This document shows positions 1-9,020 of a DNA stretch of 64,000 nucleotides, piece after piece. The notes under the pieces are model-generated. The model ran no database searches. It saw only the letters and a list, made by a program, of their open reading frames with translations, and had not been told where the DNA came from. The stretch is from Drosophila miranda (taxonomy: Eukaryota > Arthropoda > Insecta > Diptera > Drosophilidae). The first letter of the stretch is position 1. Each line of letters starts with the position of its first letter. The position numbers and the translations under genes were made by a program. The DNA lies in the NCBI RefSeq assembly GCF_003369915.1, contig NC_046674.1:12028001-12092000 (forward strand), given 5' to 3'.

Positions 1-481
1 AGTGACATACTTTCACTGACAACAGAACTTTACCTTATTCATAGAATGCTATTGGTCCTGCCACCAACCATACAGTATACAGATGTGGCAGGTTATGCAC
101 CGAAAATGTCGCAAAGAGCTGTCTGGATTAGATCCCAGGATCTGCGGCTCAAGCTTTCGGCTAACCCGCGTCATCAGGAGACAGCCATGACGCCCAGTAG
201 TACGCTGAATCAAACGCTGGGCTTCAGCTTCGAGACGCGTAAGTGATTCAGTATATAATTGTGGACATTTTTTAAAAATATATCTTCCTTCACAGAGGAC
301 TTATGTAGCCTACGCTTTACCACAAACCGAGTCGTACCCGATTTCCCCCCCGCTAGACGGAGCGCTTCCAAGCATTACCGATGAGCATTCGAGACAGACC
401 GAGACCTATCCCGGCCAGACAGAATCGTATCCCAGCAGGACAGAAGCGCACCCCTTGCAAGATCTGAACGCGGACTACTAG
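1..481 (+). pseudogene. decayed 3' end of an unidentified gene
   Basis: The frame is open from the window edge to a good splice donor at 239 (GTAAGT). A typical short intron follows, with acceptor CACAG ending at 295. The downstream exon reads in one frame to a TAG at 479-481 and carries a repeated pattern (QTESYP, QTETYP, QTESYP, RTEAHP) encoded by differing synonymous codons, which points to past selection on protein. The two halves do not join in frame: exon 1 leaves phase 1, while the patterned frame needs phase 0. Using the obvious splice sites gives a different frame that stops within about 30 codons. I therefore read it as a broken gene tail rather than an active gene. I do not recognise the family. 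A partial copy of its last codons lies inverted at 2003-2129. Confidence 0.4.
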
Positions 482-2129
482 GCTCTAGATAGATCTCGTT
501 GCTGTTAGTTTTAAGGATATAAATGTTTTCCACTTGCTTATATATTTCTACTAGGCTAAGTTATGATGAATAAAACTATTGAAAAATCATCCTTGCTGTA
601 TTCTGTATAGGGAAATCTATTCCGATTAAAAAAAGGCGTGCCATGCTCCGATCGGTTCACAATTAGCGGAGAAAACCAAATATTTTTGATTGGGGAAAAT
701 GTCCTTGATCCTTGAAAAGGACTCCATTATTTCAGGGACATTTGTTCGACCACAGGAAGCCGTCGCTCCCCTAGATCGGCCCACAAATAGCCAAGAAAAC
801 TAGATATGTATGGTTTGGGTTGTTATAGTCCTTACCGAAGGATCAAGGAGTTTTTCTGATCACGGCGGGCCATGGCTCGCCTAGATCGGCTCACAAATGA
901 GCGGGAAAACAAGATATATATGTCTGGAGCAAATATCCTTGATCCTTGGTCCTTGATACGGAATGCATTAGATCAAGAAAGCTATTTCGATCACAGGAAG
1001 CCATCGCAAGTCCCGATCGGACAAGAAATGGCGGACTTATGCCATAAACAACAAATTACAACAACAACATCCAGTTATTACAACAACAACCACTTTCCAT
1101 TTGGGGCCACTCAAAACCGAGATTTTTCGATTTTCAGATCTGGGATACCAGGCGAACAGAAATCAGCAGAAGGTCGCTAGTTTTTTTAAATTTCTTTTAA
1201 TATTATTTTTCCTCTTTTTCATATTTTTTTTGGCCGTTAAAAATTTTCACAAAGCGTTGCATACTTTTGGGGCTTGAAAAATGGCGGAGAAAAAAATTTA
1301 AAAAATCCAGCGACGTTCTACTGATTTCTGTTCGCCTGGTATCCCAGATTTGAAACTCTCGTTTTTGGCCATTTGAGCAGTTGCAAGTTGAAAGTTGTTG
1401 TACAACAAATTTTTGTTCTGTTGTTGTTAACAACAACTGTTTCTGGTTTCTCCGTTATTTGTGGCCCGATCGGGACATGCGACGGCTTCCTGTGTTAGGA
1501 ATAACATCCTTGATCTAATACATTCCTTTTCAAGGACCAAGGGTCAAGGATTTTTTCTCTAGATGTATATATCTTGTTTTCTCCCTTATTTGTGGCCCGA
1601 TCGGTTCGTGCTATGGCCCGCCGGGATCAGAAAAATGCCCTTGATCCTTCGGTAAGGACTCCAACAACCACAACTTTACATATTTAGTTTTCTGGGCGAT
1701 TTGTGGCCCGATCGAAACGTGAGACGGCTTCCTGTGATCGGAAAAATATCCTTGATTTAATGGAGCTTTTTTCAAGGATCAAGGACATTTTCCCTAATCA
1801 AAAATATTTGGTTTTCTCCGCTAATTGTGAACCGATCGGAGCATGGCACGCCTTTTTTTAATCGGAATAGATTTCCCTATGCAGGATACAGCAAGGATTT
1901 TTCAATAGTTTTGTTCATCATAACTTAGCCTAGTAGAAATATATAAACAAGTGGAAAACATTTATATCCTTAAAACTAACAGCAACGAGATCTATCTAGA
2001 GTCTAGTAGTCCGCGTAGTTCCTGCCTTGGTTGCCATGCCAAAGTCCTTGAGATAGTTGTCGATGGCCAGGTCGAAGGATGACGATGGCTTGTTAGGTTC
2101 ACATCTTGCAAGGGGTGCGCTTCTGTCCT
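455..2129. repeat. large imperfect inverted repeat (foldback)
   Basis: The left arm at about 455-1195 matches the reverse complement of the right arm at about 1291-2129. The central spacer is roughly 95 bp, T-rich on the plus strand. Matches can be followed by eye through both arms. The gene-tail end reads ACTACTAG then TCTAGATAGATCTCG; next come the AGGCGTGCCATGCTCCGATC block near 635 and the AACAGAAATCAG block near 1157. The arms differ by many substitutions and small indels, and the right arm has about 95 bp near 2020-2115 that the left lacks, so the event is not recent. Each arm is built from about four diverged units of roughly 110-130 bp, each with a GATCGG..CACAAAT type core (left arm near 650, 769, 880 and 1012). 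This resembles foldback elements, or an inverted duplication able to give a long RNA hairpin. No transposase is visible. Confidence 0.8.
2003..2129 (-). pseudogene. second, inverted copy of the gene tail seen at the window start
   Basis: Read on the minus strand, this outer end of the right foldback arm starts with the same AGGACAGAAGCGCACC stretch as 455-470 and ends at the same GCGGACTACTAG stop region. Between them it keeps about 95 bp missing from the left copy, which read as SSSFDLAIDNYLKDFG followed by ATKAG. The frame then shifts by one base just before the shared ADY-stop. The copy is therefore older or more complete than the left one but is also broken. The encoded family is not recognised. 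Confidence 0.45.
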
Positions 2130-2130
2130 A

Positions 2131-4258
2131 CTGGTGCCAATCGACAGGGTGAATCCCCACGGTCCTGGGAGGGTAGGTCCTTCGCCGGTCTGGCCCTATT
2201 TGCCTGAGATATAGCCTACCGAAGATTTGGATTTACACATCATGAAAATACTGGTTTTTTCTGTAAGCTATATCTCTGCTAAACGGCAGCCGATCGGGGC
2301 GTGGCATGTCATTCCGTGACCGGGAGAGTCCTGCCAACCGATTGGCACCAGAAAAAAGGATATCCATTCCATCACGATTTTCGCAAAAAATCATGATGGT
2401 TACATCATTAAATTTGCAAAAAATCGGGCTCATTTTCGTGGTCGAGATTTTGATGCCAATCGACAGGCTGGATCTCCGCGGTCCTGGAAAAGTAGGTCCT
2501 TCGCCGATCTGGCCCTATTTGGCTGAGATATAGCTTTCCGAAGATGTGGATTTCCGCATCATGCAAATACTGGTTTATTCTGCAGGCTATATCTCAGCTA
2601 TACGGCAGGCGATGGGGGCGTGGCATGTCTTTTCGTGACTGGGCGAGTCCTGCCAATCGACTGCCATCGGAAAAAAGGACATCCATTCCTTCACGATTTT
2701 CGCGAAAAATCATGATGGTTACATCATTAAATTTGCCAAAAATCAGCCTCATTTTCGTAGTCGAGATTTTGATGCCAATCGACAGGGTGAATACCCCCTG
2801 TCCTGAGAAGGTAGGTCCTTCGCCGGTCTGGACCTATTTGCCTGAGATATAGCCTACCGAAGATTTGGATTTACACATCATGAAAATACTGGTTTTTTCT
2901 GTAAGCTATATCTCTGCTAAACGGCAGCCGATCGGGGCGTGGCATGTCATTCCGTGACCGGGAGAGTCCTGCCAACCGATTGGCACCAGAAAAAAGGATA
3001 TCCATTCCATCACGATTTTCGCAAAAAATCATGATGGTTACATCATTAAATTTGCAAAAAATCGGGCTCATTTTCGTGGTCGAGATTTTGATGCCAATCG
3101 ACAGGCTGGATCTCCGCGGTCCTGGAAAAGTAGGTCCTTCGCCGATCTGGCCCTATTTGGCTGAGATATAGCTTTCCGAAGATGTGGATTTCCGCATCAT
3201 GCAAATACTGGTTTATTCTGCAGGCTATATCTCAGCTATACGGCAGGCGATGGGGGCGTGGCATGTCTTTTCGTGACTGGGCGAGTCCTGCCAATCGACT
3301 GCCATCGGAAAAAAGGACATCCATTCCTTCACGATTTTCGCGAAAAATCATGATGGTTACATCATTAAATTTGCCAAAAATCAGCCTCATTTTCGTAGTC
3401 GAGATTTTGATGCCAATCGACAGGGTGAATACCCCCTGTCCTGAGAAGGTAGGTCCTTCGCCGGTCTGGACCTATTTGCCTGAGATATAGCCTACCGAAG
3501 ATTTGGATTTACACATCATGAAAATACTGGTTTTTTCTGTAAGCTATATCTCTGCTAAACGGCAGCCGATCGGGGCGTGGCATGTCATTCCGTGACCGGG
3601 AGAGTCCTGCCAACCGATTGGCACCAGAAAAAAGGATATCCATTCCATCACGATTTTCGCAAAAAATCATGATGGTTACATCATTAAATTTGCAAAAAAT
3701 CGGGCTCATTTTCGTGGTCGAGATTTTGATGCCAATCGACAGGCTGGATCTCCGCGGTCCTGGAAAAGTAGGTCCTTCGCCGATCTGGCCCTATTTGGCT
3801 GAGATATAGCTTTCCGAAGATGTGGATTTCCGCATCATGCAAATACTGGTTTATTCTGCAGGCTATATCTCAGCTATACGGCAGGCGATGGGGGCGTGGC
3901 ATGTCTTTTCGTGACTGGGCGAGTCCTGCCAATCGACTGCCATCGGAAAAAAGGACATCCATTCCTTCACGATTTTCGCGAAAAATCATGATGGTTACAT
4001 CATTAAATTTGCCAAAAATCAGCCTCATTTTCGTAGTCGAGATTTTGATGCCAATCGACAGGGTGAATACCCCCTGTCCTGAGAAGGTAGGTCCTTCGCC
4101 GGTCTGGACCTATTTGCCTGAGATATAGCCTTCCGAAGATGTGGATTTCCGCATCATGCAAGTACTGGTTTTCTCTGTAAGCTATATCTCAGCTATCCGG
4201 CAGGCGATCGGGGCGTGGCATGTCTTTTCGCGATCGGATGAGTTCTGCCAATCGATTA
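2131..4258. repeat. satellite array, 638-bp higher-order repeat of two 319-bp halves
   Basis: The same block recurs at 2233, 2871 and 3509, an exact 638-bp step, and the copies look identical over long stretches. Each 638-bp unit contains two related halves 319 bp apart (2306 against 2625) that differ at scattered sites. The array starts in a half unit at about 2131 and ends in a half unit at about 4258, giving about 6.7 halves. Near-identity between 638-bp units with clear divergence between halves is the signature of higher-order amplification. Landmarks in every half are CGATGGGGGCGTGGCATG or CGATCGGGGCGTGGCATG, the AAATCATGATGGTTACATC block, and GATGCCAATCGACAGG. The array starts directly at the end of the foldback. 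ORFs of 66-102 codons on both strands are by-products. Confidence 0.9.
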
Positions 4259-4974
4259 ACTCTTCAATCATCTCCACTAATGCACTACAGTAGTTCATAA
4301 ATCAATAAAAAATAAAATAAGAAAAACCAAATTTTTGTTTTCATGCAATGCAGTAGAATTGCAACCACATGGCGGCGAATTTATTAAGGATGAGGATGGG
4401 GGCCTGTCGGGGCCCCTTTACGCCATCACAAGTTTGGGACTAAAAATCGTATAATGACTTCCTCCCTTCAGCAATCTTCCTGTCCTGCTCTCTCCTGACG
4501 AACAGTTCGCACAGGGTGTCCTATCCTGCTACTTCCCATAAATATGTCTCCCAGCATTTGGGGACGGGACAAAATATGAACGGCCTACGACACACAGCCT
4601 CCAAGTGAGTGTGCCTCCATCTGTGTGTGCAGGCGGCAGAAAGCCGCCAGGATGAACCGAAAAATGTTGACAGCAGTTCAACGTACACATTTTGCTGTGA
4701 ACCTGTTCGTTTGACTTGTTTGATGGTTTTATGAGTGTCAAAACTTGACAGCTTAATAGACATTTTTATGGCAGGCAATCGCACTTTCATTGTTATTTGG
4801 GGAGAGAAATACACAGGAGAGGGTGAGAGAGAGAGAAGGGAGCACTCATGTACATACATATACTGCGATGGTATGTTGGTCGTCGTTCCTGCTCCATAGA
4901 AAGCAAGGGATGGATGCTGTAAGCCCCGCTAACGGCGAAAAAGCCTTTGCAAACACACACACACCCCTCCAAAT
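4259..4974. other. non-coding, no gene seen
   Basis: Unique-looking AT-rich DNA follows the satellite. It contains a short GC-rich inverted stretch near 4400-4420 (GGCCTGTCGGGGCCCC) and a small CA run near 4955. The overlapping ORFs on both strands have no recognisable domain. Confidence 0.5.
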
Positions 4975-5328
4975 TCATACTACCCAGTGGACAAAAACTT
5001 CGTAAGCGATATCACAATTGCGATTGTGCACAATTTTAAAATAATATTTACTACGGATTGCTAGGGCAACGCCCAAGCCCCTAATACACTTCCTGGCCTC
5101 TGTGCCACGCCAAGAACACTGTCGTGCGACCTTGTCCGCAATAAAGATGGTGCCAAGAGCTACGAATCCTTTGGTCGAACGCTTCCTCGCTGGACATCTA
5201 AAGCTCTGAGATCTGTACAGAATAGTAGTAGTAAGTAAAGAAAGTAAATTAGTAAAAATACTTACCCCATTTTTAAAGTCCCTCTCTTCCAGCAAACTCT
5301 GTTCAAAGCTGTCCCGTTCGTCGATTGT
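4975..5328 (-). pseudogene. DUF4806-like C-terminal fragment, two exons
   Basis: On the minus strand, exon 1 (5328-5266) reads TIDERDSFEQSLLEERDFKN, and exon 2 (5205-4975) contains FIADKVARQCSWRGTEA before a TGA at 4977-4975. From memory of the family this resembles the DUF4806 layout: an acidic start with TIEE...FE, then a block ending in A.QYSW.G, then a short tail. The intron has a consensus GTAAGT donor. Two acceptors lie 6 bp apart, and only the second (CTCAG, exon from 5205) keeps the frame; the first gives an immediate stop. A possible acceptor CATTCCAG precedes exon 1, but a TGA lies just upstream in the same frame and no further exon was found. The fragment could be the end of a real gene, but isolation among repeats makes a relic more likely. 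Confidence 0.4.
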
Positions 5329-6149
5329 CTGGAATGGTTCATATGGGTTTCACAAAGCTTTGACTTTGTATCTGAAATTTCTAAGCGAAGAGCCACAATT
5401 TTCGCTGTCTTGTGATGAACTTTATTTAAAATAAGGTCAATTTTTTATATACAATTTATTTACTTTGCCTAAGATAGCTATAATTAGAAATAGTTGTTAA
5501 ATATTTAGTTGGACAATATAAAAAAATGTTCTTACATGACTGCTGGGTGTTTGGGAAATTCTCATCCGCTAAATGCTCTTTGCAGAGTCCGTCTGCGAAC
5601 ATTTAGCGAGACTTGAGTCATCGCTCTCGGATTTGTATCATTTCTTAGTCCGTTCGCGAACATTTTATGTAAGTTTCGTTTTACTATCGTTTTTTGGTCC
5701 GCTGGGTATGTACATCTGTATGTATGTATGCGTATGTACATTCTACGCATAAGCAGAACCTCCCCAAAAACAACAAGCAAAGGGACGTTTTGTTTGTTTA
5801 CAGTTATTTCGTATCGAATTTTCCCTCTAGCTGCACGACATCTTTCTTTGCTTTCTGTGCACCTGTTCGCATATTGTTTTTTGTTGTAGTTTTGTGTGTG
5901 TGCGTGAGCCAACAGCTGCGAGAATGGAGGGTGCATTGTGCGGCACCCCATTTTGTCGAGTGCTGTACCATGATATGCGATTCAGCCATTTCTGCCTCAT
6001 TCCGGCGAAGAATGTTGCGAAGTTCATACTATACGTGCTGCAAAACGAAAAATTTTTGATTTAATTTTTCTTTTTTTTATGTTAGTTATGTTCTAATTGT
6101 TGTTCTAAATTTGCAGTTATTGTAACCTCTTTCCAGCTAATGGTTTCTC
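5329..6149. other. non-coding, no gene seen
   Basis: AT-rich sequence with ORFs on both strands that overlap one another and show no domain. The phrase CGAACATTTAGCGAGAC near 5600 has a related GCGAACATTTTA about 60 bp further on, a weak local duplication. Confidence 0.4.
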
Positions 6150-6252
6150 TACCTCTTATAGTATCGACTCGGCTATTGATGCTGATCAAGAATATATATA
6201 CCATATAGGGTCGGAAACGCTTTCTTCTTGGTGTTGTACACATCCACCTCCA
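6150..6252 (+). repeat. dispersed Drosophila repeat, copy 1
   Basis: Contains the sequence CAAGAATATATATACCATAT followed by AGGGTCGGAAACGC and a TGTTGTACACATCCAC tail. A second diverged copy is at about 7656-7752. The phrase (TATCG..CGGCTATTGA...CAAGAATATATATACTTTAT.GGGTC.GAAACG) is one I know as a common dispersed motif in Drosophila genomes. I cannot name its family with certainty. The segment is non-coding. Confidence 0.6.
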
Positions 6253-6377
6253 CTCCGATATAAAATCCAATTTAGGCGCATAAAAAATGATGGCTGAGAG
6301 AAAAGGTAAAACTATACATATAATTCTTAAAATAGATACCTTAATCAAATTGTATCACTGGGTAAGACATTTTTTAA

Positions 6378-6614
6378 CTCAAGGCCATAAACACTCTGCT
6401 GGATATATGGCAGGAGAACATCGATGGTGTTTTCATGCTGTTAGGAAACTCCCACGAAGTCTACAAAGAAATGGCTGAAAGTAATACAAAAATATTAGCA
6501 TTAGAATCTCTTACGTCTGTTTTACTGTCGTCTTTGCAAGGCACTTTCGATAATTTGTTTCGCTATAGAGCCAATGACGTAGTTCACCAAGTACATTTTA
6601 TCAGGGATCAATGA
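6378..6614 (+). pseudogene. coding-like open frame of unknown origin
   Basis: After a TAA at 6375-6377 the frame stays open for 78 codons to a TGA at 6612-6614. The translation has ordinary protein composition, for example NIDGVFMLLGNSHEVYKEM and a second half containing LLSSLQGTFDNLFRYRAND, unlike the low-complexity shadows elsewhere. A possible acceptor (AACTCAAG) precedes GCC at 6384. No upstream exon is recognisable and no family is recognised. It may be a fragment of a lost gene or an element. Confidence 0.25.
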
Positions 6615-7655
6615 TGGATCTCCTACGATAGTTCTGGTGATCGCACATAAATAAATTAATTCATGATCAAGATACTTAGTTCATATTTAATAAGATTTAG
6701 GCTTAAATGATAAGAATAGGGTAAATCAAGAAACGAAAAACGTAAAGAAAGACAAGCTGACTGCTGTGAGACTATAAGCTGGTTGCTAAGAATCTATAAG
6801 ACGGCGGCTGTCAAAGCTAGCTTGTATGAAACTATCAAAGCTGGCTATCAACATTTGGTAAAAATTCCACAATATTTCCATGTAGAATAAAATAATGCAC
6901 GTAGAGCTAAAATATCAAATAACCATTTATACAAGCAGCACAATTTTAATAATATAGTTTTTTGTCTATTTCAGTTAATTTCAGTGGAGAATAAGCTTAA
7001 TAATATATGTTGCGCCCAACAGCACACTAAGTGCCTTAACAGCACTCTAGCAACTGCATTCATGGCGCCTGATAGCACAGAATTCAGTGTTTTCATATAC
7101 AAAAAACAGTCAGTTGCCAGTTGGCGGGAAAAGAAACAGGCAGAAGAATCGCTTCTTCTGAGCCAAATGAGATGGCGGATCACGAGCAGATGATTATAGG
7201 TGGCGGCGATGACGACGAAAGACAGTCTTGCCAATCGTGTGCTCCTGATGCTGCTGGGACGGTGGGAGTCCCAACCAAATTGCTACGGTAGCCGCTTGCT
7301 GTTGGATCTGGATGAACGCGGTTGGTGATGAGTTGTGGTGATTTATCATTGACACGACCACCGAGACCTGGGACGAGCAGAACAAAAAAGGAAGACCGAA
7401 AAGGGAGGGGCCGGCTTCGACGATATTTATAAACCAAGCATTTGGTGTTTTGATTCCTTCAGTTTTTGGATATTATTAGAACTATTATGGTCATTCTGTA
7501 TGATTCTGCGTTTTTAACTTTCTCGTATCTTCAAAATTGTTGATGCCATTTTCGTCCTTTGTGGAGGCGAAAAGGCATGGCAAAATTTTGAAACAACTTA
7601 ATTCACATCACAGGAGTCTCTGAGAGCTAGGAGTCAAAAAAGTCGGACGGACATA

Positions 7656-7752
7656 GCTTTATCGGTTCGGCTATTGACGGTGGTCAAGAATATATATACT
7701 TTATGGGGTCAGAAACGTTTCCTTCTGACTGTTACACACATCCACTTCCAAC
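7656..7752 (+). repeat. dispersed Drosophila repeat, copy 2
   Basis: Diverged copy of the repeat at 6150-6252, in the same orientation. It shares TCGGCTATTGA, CAAGAATATATATA, GGGGTCAGAAACG and CACACATCCAC in the same order and spacing. Confidence 0.6.
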
Positions 7753-7844
7753 ACAAAAGAGTAATCTACAGATCCATCTAACCATTTTGATGGTCATAAT
7801 TTTGGATAATTTCAAATCAGGGTGCGAAGGAGTAGGTGCTGCAC

Positions 7845-7988
7845 ATGCTGTACGTGAGCTCGTTTGACCTGGAAGTCATTCCAGCTGGCCCTCAAGTGGG
7901 GCACAGGCTGCTGATATCCGTCAGCCTAATGGTGGCAAGAGAGAGGCAAATGAAAGGAGAACCTCCAGGAGTGATCGTCCTCCGTTGA
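7845..7988 (+). pseudogene. short coding-like frame, unknown
   Basis: A 47-codon ATG frame (ATG at 7845, TGA at 7986-7988) reads FDLEVIPAGPQVGHRLLISV in its middle, with normal amino-acid composition. The frame is open a few codons further upstream to a TAG at 7833. Together with the frame at 8190-8379 it may be the debris of one gene, but no splice path joining them was found and I do not recognise the protein. Confidence 0.2.
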
Positions 7989-8189
7989 GCTCGGGGCGCT
8001 GAATGGCGGTGTCATGGTGGTGCATCTGGATGTGTCATGTTGATCACAAGATGAGATCGTAGGAATCAAGGGAACAGTTGAAATAAAATCTTCGAGTACC
8101 GGATACAAAAAGTATTGAGATTTTGATGCAGATCCGACGCATCTACGATCAGATCTGAACAGTTTCCGCATAGTCTGAAATTTATTTAG

Positions 8190-8379
8190 AGCATATGGCA
8201 AGGGATACATTTTATGTCTACATATATTTGTGGAAAATAGGACAAGCCAGACCAGACGCGAGATTGTGGGGAAACCAGGCAGTGACGTAGCCGAAGTTCT
8301 GACTATTCGGGGCATGGATTTCTCCCACTTCATGCCCCATGTGTTCTGGACTGGCATGTTGGCCAGCAAGCGCACCTAA
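8190..8379 (+). pseudogene. possible terminal exon of an unknown gene
   Basis: After an acceptor-like TTTATTTAG ending at 8189, a frame of about 62 codons runs to TAA at 8377-8379. It contains KPGSDVAEVLTIRGMDFSHF and ends FWTGMLASKRT. Composition is protein-like and free of simple repeats. The same frame is closed just upstream by TGA, consistent with an exon start. No family is recognised, and the upstream part is not convincing, so this may be a decayed copy. Confidence 0.25.
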
Positions 8380-9020
8380 GAATTGCTCACAAGCTACCGT
8401 GGAATACCTGGGAATACCTATGCTCAAGGCAGCGAGCATACTCGAGTGTTATTTTCTCCACAGGTTGGAGACGGATCTGTGCATGTGTGTGTGTGTTTGT
8501 TTATCTGATTCCATGGACAGAACACGCAACGCATCGCATTATAGCTGGCTAGAACACATATGCAGCTTCTGCGGCGTCTTCTCCGGCTCTTTCGCTTCCC
8601 ACTCCATCTGCGATCGCTATCCATGGAAAACCACTATACGGCTCTCAGTCGGGCGTCGCCCTCTCCTTTGTCCACGAGCACGCTGGGATCTGCTCTAGGC
8701 GTTTTATTTCGGCTTTTTCCGATAGAGCATTTACAGTTATTTCTAAAAAACAATAAAATACAGGCATCGGCGTGGAAAAGCGCTACATATGTATGTATGT
8801 ATACGCGAACGATCGGACGTTCGGGGATCGTGTTCGTGTTCGGGTTTCTGTATGTGGCAAGTTCAGATAGGCGATCCCGATGTTCTTTCTGTGCTATATT
8901 TTGGAAAACGCATCCGCGCAGCGTCGTAGTAGGTACGAAGATTCCACGGAGATCGGCTCGTGAGATTGTGATCAGATCAGATACGGATCGAACTTTAAAC
9001 AGAAAGCAAACAGCAGCAAC
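8380..9020. promoter_or_regulatory. TpnC73F upstream region and 5' UTR
   Basis: There is no gene in this stretch. The last 100 bp before the ATG read as leader sequence with a possible initiator near 8968 (ATCAGATCAGATAC). No TATA box is evident. An AT-rich patch (TTATTTCTAAAAAACAATAA, 8738-8757) lies about 280 bp before the ATG. Assigning this as promoter is positional inference only. Confidence 0.35.

Noticed and set aside
2233..4128. Repeated ORFs of 66, 75 and 102 codons on both strands, identical between units
   Set aside because: They are translations of the satellite. Overlapping frames on both strands recur with the 638-bp period, with no gene signals around them.
2131..4258. Direct repeats considered as a CRISPR-like array
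   Set aside because: Units are 319/638 bp with no unique spacers, and the genome is animal.
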